From positions 1 to 5,065 of the forward strand of contig DAHWFG010000587.1 of assembly GCA_027325115.1 (NCBI GenBank): DNA of 5,065 nucleotides, written 5' to 3'. This stretch comes from JAKBCQ01 sp021807585 (GTDB lineage Bacteria; Planctomycetota; Planctomycetia; Isosphaerales; Isosphaeraceae). The notes under the pieces were generated by a model that ran no database searches, was not told the origin of the DNA, and saw only the letters and a list, made by a program, of their open reading frames with translations. The translations under genes were made by a program, and so were the position numbers. Numbering within the stretch: the first letter of the stretch is position 1; each line of letters begins with the position of its first letter. Shown in pieces: positions 1 through 5,065 of this stretch.

Positions 1-2166
1 CGCGTTCGCCAGATCGTTCATGCTAAAACCCGCTCCATTGAGCGTTTGACCCGGCATTATATTATAATACGACTGGTTCGGGCCGTTGTTGGTGAACCAG
101 AGGGGCGGAATGCTGTCCTGATTCGCCATTCCGTCTGTTTCAAACATAATCATTCGTTGTGATCCGATCCGTCCCAGCCCGCCGACGTTTTGGCTTCGTA
201 CGACGCTCGAACTTGAGAACTGGTTGTACGCGAGGAGGAAGCCGTATTGAGTGGCGGTGTTGGCGCAGAAATCGCCGTAGGCTCTGGGAGTTTGCACGCC
301 GTTGGAATCCCACGGACGGACGTCGGAACCCGAATTGCTGCCGGGTCCGCTGTTGGGAGGATACCATAGGCCGTTAATCATTGTTTGATAATCGGTCCCC
401 AGGTTCGCCTGGGCGTAATTGAACATGCCGATGTTCGGCGGGTCGTTGTTGTATTGGGGCCTGTTGAAGAGAATCATCGAAACCATATCATTGGGATGAT
501 TAATCTGGATATCTTGTAGAGCCCCCGAGATCCCCAGTTTTGCGGGATACATTGATATATCATGAACCGTACCTGGGTTGAGCCCCGTGTCGGCGATGTA
601 TTGGATCATCGTGATCGGGCCGAACCAAAAGTGATTGCGCGGGCGAAGAGGATTGTCGGTTTGATTCATGTATGAACCGTCGGTCGGCGGAGCGCTGATC
701 TGCACCGTTCCCCACTGATAATCGGGGCCGTAGCTGCACGCGGGAGATCCTGGAGTAATCGTCGAGCTGAACGGCGATTGCCAGATTCCGAGCGCGAAAT
801 CGATATATTCTTTCCAAAAACGTTGATCGGCGTTCGAGATCCGGCTGTTCGCGTTGCTGTAGGTGTACGCCGAATGGGGTACGTCGCCGGGTATCGCGGT
901 GTAATACGTGATCAAACCCGCACGCAATTGCTTGGGGAAAATCGGCGTGCCGTTTTGGGAGGTCGCGGCGCTGTTGATCGTTTTAATCCATGAGAGGATC
1001 GCTTTGTAGTTGACCTGATAATTCCCTTGTGACGGAGAATTCCATTGCCCGCTTGAATTCCAAAACATCGTGTTATCGGGCCGGGTGATCGGCGAACCGT
1101 CGCCGTTCAGAAAATAAAGCGATCTCCAATCGTTGTTGGGCTCGGGAGGCCACATGAAGAACGTCGCTCCCCAGTAGCCCGGGCCGATCGTATAGCCGTT
1201 CGACGGATTGCCCGATATCGCTTGATATCCATAATATTGCTGTTGCGACGGAGGATTTCCCGTCGGATACCCGAATGCCGTACCGGAATCGTTCGTGACA
1301 TCTTGAACCGTTTTTGCATATCCTCCGCTGCTCATCTTATAAGAATTATCGCCGAGCGGCGTCGTCATGTATTGCGTGATGTTCGCGGCGCTCGGCTGGG
1401 GACTAAACGCGTAAACGGTGGGTTGGCCTCGGTTCATCTGAAAATAATCGTTGACGAGCGGAGGAACGCCGAGGACGGATTGCGTAATGTTGCACATGCC
1501 GACCCGCGGATCGGTGCTCGTTTGAATCAGATTCGCAGCGGTCGTATCGGAGTAATGGCCGAACTGCGGCACGGTGGTATCGCCGCTGTTGGGGGTGTTG
1601 ATCATATTGCCCAGGTACGTTTCGCAATTCCAAAAATCGCTTTCATTGTTCATCGATCCCGAATAATCGAGCACGATCGAGACGTCGCGCGGGCGGTGCG
1701 CAGCGGTCGCGTTCGCGGCGAGGTTGAAAGTTTGATAGCCGAATACCTTGGCAAATGCGGTGTTGGGGGCGTGCGTGACGGTCGCCTGTGAGAGGTTGTA
1801 CGTCCCTGGATTCGCGGTCGTCCAATGAAACGACTGATCGTTCATGTTGTAATAGAACGACCCGTTGGTAATGGATACGTCGCCCGATTGGAATGATCCG
1901 CCGATGATCTGCGCCTGCTTGACGGCGGTTGTTCCGTTCGTGACCGCGCCCGACGTGTTCGGATTCGATCCACCCGTCAGCGTTCGAGCCGCGGTGAGCG
2001 CAGCGGCGTCGGCGGCGTTTTGGCACTGATTTTTGGCTATCGCCATCATCCCCAGATCGATCGCGAGCCCGGTGAATCCGCAAATCACCGCGATCGTGAC
2101 GGCGGTCATCGGCATAATACTTCCGTGATCGTCATGAGCGAATCGATTGCATCTATTTATCATCAT
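1..2166 (-). CDS. TadG-like pilus-assembly protein with vWA metal-site motif, large insertion; C-terminus off the left edge (partial)
   Basis: This reading frame stays open for 722 codons from ATG at 2166 to base 1, so the C-terminus is missing. Residues 15-60 match the TadE/TadG N-terminal domain: after HGS comes a hydrophobic membrane segment (about 17-38), then AIDLG and QNAADAAALTAAR. A vWA-type MIDAS motif DYSGSM starts at D167 (1668-1651), after the strand DVSIVL. A second vWA hallmark, IMFETDG, has its Asp at residue 678 (135-133). Between them lies a large region rich in Asn, Tyr, Gly, Pro and Trp. Cysteines outside the N-terminal region are at 181, 225, 477 and 634. By family the protein should be anchored in the inner membrane with its bulk outside, working with Tad pseudopilins in adhesion or pilus assembly; the exact role is inferred. 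In-frame ATGs also occur at 2175 and 2163. I chose 2166 because it lies 10 bases after AAGGAG, whereas 2175 is only 1 base from it. An in-frame TGA lies upstream at 2205-2203. It follows two TadE-like genes in the same direction. Confidence 0.85.
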   Translation of the reverse strand, partial: MMINRCNRFAHDDHGSIMPMTAVTIAVICGFTGLAIDLGMMAIAKNQCQNAADAAALTAARTLTGGSNPNTSGAVTNGTTAVKQAQIIGGSFQSGDVSITNGSFYYNMNDQSFHWTTANPGTYNLSQATVTHAPNTAFAKVFGYQTFNLAANATAAHRPRDVSIVLDYSGSMNNESDFWNCETYLGNMINTPNSGDTTVPQFGHYSDTTAANLIQTSTDPRVGMCNITQSVLGVPPLVNDYFQMNRGQPTVYAFSPQPSAANITQYMTTPLGDNSYKMSSGGYAKTVQDVTNDSGTAFGYPTGNPPSQQQYYGYQAISGNPSNGYTIGPGYWGATFFMWPPEPNNDWRSLYFLNGDGSPITRPDNTMFWNSSGQWNSPSQGNYQVNYKAILSWIKTINSAATSQNGTPIFPKQLRAGLITYYTAIPGDVPHSAYTYSNANSRISNADQRFWKEYIDFALGIWQSPFSSTITPGSPACSYGPDYQWGTVQISAPPTDGSYMNQTDNPLRPRNHFWFGPITMIQYIADTGLNPGTVHDISMYPAKLGISGALQDIQINHPNDMVSMILFNRPQYNNDPPNIGMFNYAQANLGTDYQTMINGLWYPPNSGPGSNSGSDVRPWDSNGVQTPRAYGDFCANTATQYGFLLAYNQFSSSSVVRSQNVGGLGRIGSQRMIMFETDGMANQDSIPPLWFTNNGPNQSYYNIMPGQTLNGAGFSMNDLANA

Positions 2167-2176
2167 AATAATCATA

Positions 2177-2182
2177 CTCCTT
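2177..2182 (-). promoter_or_regulatory. Ribosome binding site of the TadG-like gene
   Basis: On the minus strand AAGGAG is followed by three in-frame ATGs at spacings of 1, 10 and 13 bases. The first is too close to be used with this site, so the start at 2166 (or 2163) is favoured. Which of the last two is used makes a difference of only one Met. Confidence 0.6.
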
Positions 2183-2208
2183 GTGTCGACCGAATCGAAA
2201 CCTCATTG

Positions 2209-2238
2209 AACATAATATACTGCATGTAACAACATAAT
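2209..2238. repeat. Direct repeat AACATAAT x2, 22-bp period, upstream of the TadG-like gene
   Basis: AACATAAT occurs at 2209-2216 and again at 2231-2238 on the plus strand (ATTATGTT on the minus strand). The start-to-start distance is 22 bases, about two helical turns, inside the AT-rich gap between the second TadE-like gene and the TadG-like gene. Such spacing would suit a dimeric DNA-binding protein, but short AT-rich repeats also arise by chance. The TATATT and TATTAT stretches between and beside the copies resemble -10 elements, without a clear -35 partner. Confidence 0.3.
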
Positions 2239-2251
2239 TGTGCGTTGATCT

Positions 2252-2734
2252 TCATCCCGATTCGGCCTCCATGATCGCGGTGATTTTGATCGGCACCGCC
2301 TGCGGCAACACGATGCTGAGAGGATTGATCTCGTAAAGCGGCAACATCGAAGTAAACGTCCCGCTCACCTGCACCGCGACCTCGTCGGTAAAAGCCTGCG
2401 CGGTCGTCCACGACTGCGTTTGATCGGCGGGATTCGCGGGATTGTATTTATAAATACTGATCGTTTGCCCCTGGATCGTAAATCCCGCCATTGAATTTTG
2501 AACGATTGTTTGAATCTGTGCGGTCGTGATGTTTGTTCCAACGCTGAAGGCCGCGACCCGCGCGCCTTCGCGCGCCGCGTTCGTGATCAATTGCAGCATC
2601 ATCACGAGCCGACCGTATTCGACGATCCCGAACAGAAACGAGAGAAACATCGGCAGGATGAACGCCATCTCGACGACGATTCCGCCCCCTCGGCGACGAC
2701 GGCTCGGCCTCGTGATCGATCCGATGATTTTCAT
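2252..2734 (-). CDS. TadE-like pseudopilin, second copy (TadE/TadF position)
   Basis: This is a complete 160-residue protein of the TadE-like family: small, single-pass proteins that act as minor pilins in Tad (Flp) pilus systems. The N-terminus is strongly basic (RRRR at 13-16), followed by GGGIVVE. Cleavage after G17 would place Glu22 at position +5, as in type IV prepilins processed by a TadV/PilD-like peptidase. A hydrophobic helix spans about 18-38. The conserved family block NAAREGARVAA follows at 52-62. The remaining part is polar and predicted beta-rich, with no cysteines, and would lie outside the membrane. The ATG at 2734 has GGAG (2742-2745) 7 bases upstream. The gene follows the first TadE-like gene by 40 bases and precedes the TadG-like gene by 85 bases, matching the tadE-tadF-tadG order of classical loci. 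It could therefore be the functional equivalent of TadF. The family call is firm; the exact role is inferred. Confidence 0.85.
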   Translation of the reverse strand: MKIIGSITRPSRRRRGGGIVVEMAFILPMFLSFLFGIVEYGRLVMMLQLITNAAREGARVAAFSVGTNITTAQIQTIVQNSMAGFTIQGQTISIYKYNPANPADQTQSWTTAQAFTDEVAVQVSGTFTSMLPLYEINPLSIVLPQAVPIKITAIMEAESG

Positions 2735-2739
2735 GGAAT

Positions 2740-2745
2740 CTCTCC
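2740..2745 (-). promoter_or_regulatory. Ribosome binding site of the second TadE-like gene
   Basis: GGAGAG on the minus strand lies 5 bases before the ATG at 2734 (7 bases if only GGAG is counted). It lies within the 40-base gap after the stop of the first TadE-like gene. It supports the chosen start and independent translation within a shared transcript. Confidence 0.6.
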
Positions 2746-2774
2746 GATTTTCATCTGAAATTACTTAGTGATTA

Positions 2775-3275
2775 TTATTGATAACTCGGAGTCGGAGGCG
2801 CGGGGTAGGTTTGATCGCGGAGCGAATACCAGACCCCCGTTCCTGTGACGATGGTGTTCGGACTGATCAGCGGCTTGAACACCGTGACATCCCACCTTAC
2901 GTCGCTGAAGGGAATGCTCGCGGTAACCTGGATCTGATCGAGCTGGTTCGCCTGCGAGGGATCGGTTCCAGGGCTCGACAGATTTTGAATCGTGATCGTC
3001 AACTTTGCTGGATTGATGACGATGTTTGGATTATTTTGGTTGATATAATTGGCGACGACCTGCGCGACCTGAGTCGACGTCGCCTGTCCCGCGGCGGCGA
3101 TTCGACCTCCTTCGCGAGCCGCATTGGAGAGAACTTGCTGGAGTTCGAGGATTCGGCCCAATTCCCATATTCCCAGCAAGAGGGGCATGAGGATAAACGA
3201 GACGACGACCGCGAATTCGACGACGACGATCGCCCCTCGACGATCCCTGGCGCGTTGCATCCGCGATAAGATCAT
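2775..3275 (-). CDS. TadE-like pseudopilin, first copy
   Basis: This is a complete 166-residue TadE-like protein, expected to be anchored in the inner membrane and to act as a minor pilin or assembly factor of a Tad-type pilus. A short basic leader (residues 1-13, ending DRR) precedes GAIVVVEF. A hydrophobic helix runs from about 15 to 37 and ends in the typical WELGR. The family block NAAREGGRIAAAG follows at 51-63. The C-terminal two thirds contain the polar segment SSPGTDPSQANQLDQIQV and end in a Pro-rich tail (APPTPSYQ). Unlike the second copy, conserved Glu20 is six residues from Gly14 and five from Ala15, so processing, if it occurs, would be after Ala or with a shifted Glu. The ATG at 3275 is supported by GAGGGAG 7 bases upstream. 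An internal ATG (codon 6) is possible but lacks such a site. It is the first gene of the cluster and lies 248 bases beyond trpA. Confidence 0.87.
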   Translation of the reverse strand: MILSRMQRARDRRGAIVVVEFAVVVSFILMPLLLGIWELGRILELQQVLSNAAREGGRIAAAGQATSTQVAQVVANYINQNNPNIVINPAKLTITIQNLSSPGTDPSQANQLDQIQVTASIPFSDVRWDVTVFKPLISPNTIVTGTGVWYSLRDQTYPAPPTPSYQ

Positions 3276-3282
3276 CGCCGAA

Positions 3283-3289
3283 CTCCCTC
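3283..3289 (-). promoter_or_regulatory. Ribosome binding site of the first TadE-like gene
   Basis: GAGGGAG on the minus strand lies 7 bases from the ATG at 3275. It is the strongest Shine-Dalgarno match in the window and fixes the start of the first pilus gene. Confidence 0.65.
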
Positions 3290-3311
3290 ATATACGAAAC
3301 AAGTCGATCGA

Positions 3312-3327
3312 ACCGCTCGAGTGCGGT
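3312..3327. repeat. Small GC-rich inverted repeat in the leader of the TadE-like cluster
   Basis: ACCGC at 3312-3316 and GCGGT at 3323-3327 form a 5-bp perfect stem around a 6-base loop. It ends about 35 bases before the first TadE-like start. It could fold in the mRNA leader, but there is no T-tract and it is short enough to be chance. Confidence 0.3.
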
Positions 3328-3369
3328 ATGCGTTCGGTGTATCAACTTAAGGGTTTTGAATGACCACGT

Positions 3370-3411
3370 TCGCGGCTTAAGCTCTTGGAAGAGGTTTGAT
3401 GGAAGCCGCGA
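3370..3411. repeat. 9-bp perfect inverted repeat between trpA and the TadE-like cluster
   Basis: TCGCGGCTT at 3370-3378 is repeated in inverted form as AAGCCGCGA at 3403-3411, with 24 bases between. Inside the loop CTCT and AGAG can pair around a 4-base loop, giving a two-level hairpin on the minus strand. The left arm also overlaps the 8-bp palindrome GCTTAAGC (3375-3382). Neither side has the run of T expected of an intrinsic terminator. Candidate roles are an operator for the pilus genes, a leader RNA structure, or a weak or factor-dependent end of the trp transcript. Confidence 0.5.
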
Positions 3412-3523
3412 TTATGACAACCTTAGTACATGATCGACGAGGTCATATCGCTCTGCGAAGAATGTTTCACCAAATCAACGCGGGCATGGATGGAATGTTA
3501 AACAATAGGCGCGATGGATCGCA

Positions 3524-4354
3524 TCAAGATCGTGTTTCGGCGAGTGCGGCTGCGAGCTCGGCCGTAAAATCGCCGATTTCCCGCACGAGCTCGGCTTTGT
3601 TTTTGGCGCCCGCCGCGGCGATTCGTCGTACCACGGCGCTGCCGACGATCAAACCGTCGGCGACGGGAGCGAGCGCGCGGATCTGATCGGCGCCCGCGAT
3701 CCCGAATCCTATGCAGATAGGTAAATGCGTTTGAGTGCGCAGCCATGCGACGTTATCGGCGAGTTCGACCGGCAACGCCGCTCGTTCTCCCGTCAAGCCC
3801 GCCACCGAAACGTAATAGACGAATCCCGTCGAAGTCGCGGCGATTCGCACGGCTCGGTCGCGCGGGGTCGTCGGCGTCACCAATTGAATAAGCTTCAAAT
3901 CGCGATGCGACGCCTGTTTTAGTAACGCCTCGGCCTCTTCAAACGGCAGATCGGGAACGATCAGGCCGTCGACCCCCGATGCCGCGGCGAGATCGAGATA
4001 CGCGTCGACGCCGCGGCGTAACACAATCGCGTAAGAAACCATCGTCACGAGCGGCGCCGTGGTGAGCGCCGAGCCGATTCGCTCGGCGCGGAGCGATCGA
4101 ATCATATCAAATATCGCCTCAATCTTGATCCCGCGTTTGAGAGCCCTCGTGTAGCTTTCGGCGATCACGGGACCGTCGGCGATCGGGTCCGAATAGGGAA
4201 CGCCGATCTCCACAAGGTGAGCGCCTCGGGTCGTGATCTCGTCGATCAACAACGAGGTCGTCGCCAGATCGGGATCGCCCGCGGTCAAAAACGGCATCAG
4301 CGCGCGCCCGCCCTCGGATCGTAACCTTTTAAAAAGCGCGTCGATTCGATTCAT
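3524..4354 (-). CDS. trpA: Tryptophan synthase alpha chain
   Basis: This complete 276-residue protein cleaves indole-3-glycerol phosphate to indole and glyceraldehyde 3-phosphate in the cytoplasm and passes indole to TrpB. The length is close to the 268 residues of the E. coli enzyme. The alpha-subunit signature VEIGVPYSDPIADGP is intact: Glu49 and Asp60 match the two catalytic acids of E. coli TrpA in both identity and number. Further family motifs are PFLTAGDP (21-28), GVDGLIVPDLP (127-137), VYYVSVAGLTG (179-189, containing the tyrosine equivalent to E. coli Tyr175), GFGI (216-219) and VGSA (237-240), the last two for phosphate binding. The stretch MVSYAIVLRRG (105-115) departs from the more usual MSYYNP-type segment; I recall similar forms in planctomycete TrpA. 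The ATG at 4354 has only a weak GAG 4 bases upstream. It lies 85 bases after trpB in the same direction, consistent with a trpBA operon. Confidence 0.97.
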   Translation of the reverse strand: MNRIDALFKRLRSEGGRALMPFLTAGDPDLATTSLLIDEITTRGAHLVEIGVPYSDPIADGPVIAESYTRALKRGIKIEAIFDMIRSLRAERIGSALTTAPLVTMVSYAIVLRRGVDAYLDLAAASGVDGLIVPDLPFEEAEALLKQASHRDLKLIQLVTPTTPRDRAVRIAATSTGFVYYVSVAGLTGERAALPVELADNVAWLRTQTHLPICIGFGIAGADQIRALAPVADGLIVGSAVVRRIAAAGAKNKAELVREIGDFTAELAAALAETRS

Positions 4355-4400
4355 GAATCTCGTTAAACTCGAAAAGAACCGGTTGATCCTGGTGTATAGA

Positions 4401-4421
4401 TTCGATCATTCATGGATCGAA
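4401..4421. repeat. Perfect 7-bp inverted repeat in the trpB-trpA gap
   Basis: TTCGATC (4401-4407) and GATCGAA (4415-4421) flank a 7-base centre. It lies 19 bases after the trpB stop and about 47 bases before the trpA start. It lacks a T-tract, so it is not a typical terminator. An RNA hairpin that tunes trpA expression or mRNA decay, or a protein-binding site, are possibilities. GATC is very common in this window, which makes such palindromes more likely by chance. Confidence 0.4.
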
Positions 4422-4439
4422 AACGGCGTTCAAACGTGA

Positions 4440-5065
4440 TCAGATCGATTCTCCGCGGAGGCGGGCGACTTCGTACGCGTCTTTATCGCCGCGTCCCGAA
4501 AGACATACGATCAGGTTTTTATCGCTTGAGAGTTTGCCGGCTTCGATCAGCCCCTGCGCGATCGCGTGGCTCGATTCGAGCGCCGGGAGGATCCCCTCGC
4601 GGCGAGCCGTCGTATCGTACGCCTCGAGCGCCTGTGCGTCGGTCACGCTTTGATAGCGCACGCGCCCCGCGTCTTTCCAATAACTGTGCTCGGGACCGAC
4701 CCCCGGATAATCGAGCCCAGCGGAGATCGAATGAACGTCGAGCGTTTGGCCGTCGTCGTCCTGGAGCACATAGCTGAAGCTGCCGTGAAGGACTCCGGGA
4801 ACTCCGCGGGTGAGGCTCGACGCGTGCCTGCCGGGAACGTCTCCTTCGCCGCCGGCCTCGGCGCCGATCAGTTCCACCTCGCGGTCGTCGATAAACGCAT
4901 AAAACATCCCCGCCGAGTTCGACCCTCCCCCCACGCACGCGACGACCGCGTCGGGGAGTCGACCCGTTCTTTCAAGCATCTGTTCACGCGCCTCGCGACC
5001 GATCACCGCCTGAAAATCGCGGACGATCAGCGGAAACGGATGAGGACCGACGACGCTGCCGATGA
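4440..5065 (-). CDS. trpB: Tryptophan synthase beta chain, C-terminal half (5' end off the right edge, partial)
   Basis: The visible part is 207 residues plus stop, about half of a TrpB of roughly 400 residues. TrpB is a PLP enzyme that joins indole and serine into tryptophan. The fragment starts at IGSVVGPHPFP and reads on through RDFQAVIG. The phosphate-binding loop GGGSN is at fragment residues 45-49. Then come HSISAGLDYPGVGPEHSY (111-128), GILPALESSHA (157-167, with the Glu equivalent to E. coli Glu350) and LSGRGDKD (188-195), whose Ser corresponds to E. coli Ser377, which contacts the PLP ring nitrogen. The catalytic lysine lies outside the window. A GTG at 5006 is internal, because recognisable TrpB sequence continues upstream of it to the window edge. 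The C-terminus is of normal length, ending 12 residues after SGRGDKD. It is followed by trpA after 85 bases. Confidence 0.97.
   Translation of the reverse strand, partial: IGSVVGPHPFPLIVRDFQAVIGREAREQMLERTGRLPDAVVACVGGGSNSAGMFYAFIDDREVELIGAEAGGEGDVPGRHASSLTRGVPGVLHGSFSYVLQDDDGQTLDVHSISAGLDYPGVGPEHSYWKDAGRVRYQSVTDAQALEAYDTTARREGILPALESSHAIAQGLIEAGKLSSDKNLIVCLSGRGDKDAYEVARLRGESI

Larger units (their letters stand above)
3276..3523. other. Gene-free spacer between trpA and the TadE-like cluster
   Basis: This is the longest gene-free stretch. Apart from the inverted repeats at 3370-3411 and 3312-3327 and the ribosome binding site at 3283-3289, I see no coding potential with a start signal and no tRNA-like fold. 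TTGTCA on the minus strand (3415-3420) could serve as a -35 element, but the hexamer 17 bases on (AAACCT) is a poor -10. Just after trpA, GCGATCCATCGC is nearly palindromic but leaves only a 2-4 base loop and no T-run. A promoter for the pilus genes is expected here but cannot be placed. Confidence 0.5.

Noticed and set aside
1222..1791. A 189-codon open frame on the plus strand.
   Set aside because: It is antisense to the well-supported TadG-like gene, is unusually rich in Arg, Ile and Val, has no recognisable domain, and reflects the frame-opening effect of TCG/GAT/ATC codons on the other strand.
2173..2175. The first of the three in-frame ATGs as the start of the TadG-like gene.
   Set aside because: It is only one base from the AAGGAG ribosome binding site; the ATG at 2166 has a workable spacing.
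2778..3269. A 163-codon plus-strand open frame covering nearly the whole first TadE-like gene.
   Set aside because: The opposite strand encodes a clear TadE-like protein with membrane helix, family motif and strong ribosome binding site. The plus-strand product is Arg/Asp-rich with no family features.
3392..3420. Promoter on the minus strand with TTGTCA as -35.
   Set aside because: The hexamer at 17-base spacing is AAACCT, a poor -10. Nothing else in the spacer gives a better pair.
3507..3523. Possible intrinsic terminator right after trpA (GCGATCCATCGC).
   Set aside because: The self-complementary arms leave only a 2-4 base loop and are not followed by a T-run, so it does not meet the pattern of a rho-independent terminator.
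4519..4938. A 139-codon minus-strand frame overlapping trpB.
   Set aside because: It is an Arg-rich out-of-frame shadow of trpB, whose own frame carries all expected motifs.
5004..5006. GTG as the start of trpB.
   Set aside because: Sequence upstream of it in the same frame (IGSVVGPHPFP, RDFQA) is conserved TrpB, so this codon is internal and the true start is beyond the right edge.

Overview
The window looks like a bacterial chromosome segment, most likely from a planctomycete or close relative. The taxonomic call is an inference. It rests on the character of the TrpA and TrpB proteins and on a tandem pair of TadE-like proteins followed by a very large TadG-like von Willebrand A (vWA) protein, an arrangement I associate with Planctomycetota. 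The coding style is moderately GC-rich with heavy use of TCG, CGA, GAT and ATC codons, and the tetramer GATC is strikingly abundant. All five genes lie on the minus strand, so the window reads from high to low coordinates. No RNA gene, mobile element or CRISPR array was seen.

Right side (5065 to 3524): the end of the tryptophan pathway. The C-terminal half of trpB runs in from the right edge. After an 85-base gap with a perfect 7-bp inverted repeat comes a complete trpA. Together they encode the two subunits of tryptophan synthase.

Middle (3523 to 3276): a 248-base gene-free spacer between the trp pair and the next gene group. It holds a 9-bp perfect inverted repeat and a small GC-rich hairpin near the next start, but no convincing promoter or intrinsic terminator.

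Left side (3275 to 1): a three-gene cluster that looks like the minor-pilin end of a Tad (tight adherence) locus. Two short TadE-like pseudopilins are followed by a TadG-like protein of at least 722 residues. The last has an N-terminal membrane anchor and a vWA metal site, and it runs off the left edge without a stop codon. Each of the three has a good ribosome binding site, and the gaps are 40 and 85 bases, so they are probably one transcript. The first two would be small membrane-anchored pilus-associated proteins, and the third a large surface or periplasmic anchor or sensor. The ATPases, secretin, prepilin peptidase and major Flp pilin of a complete Tad system are not in this window.

I do not see proof of an undescribed system. 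The most unusual object is the TadG-like protein, whose vWA metal-site motif and distal TDG motif lie about 510 residues apart, with a large Asn/Tyr/Gly/Pro-rich region between them.
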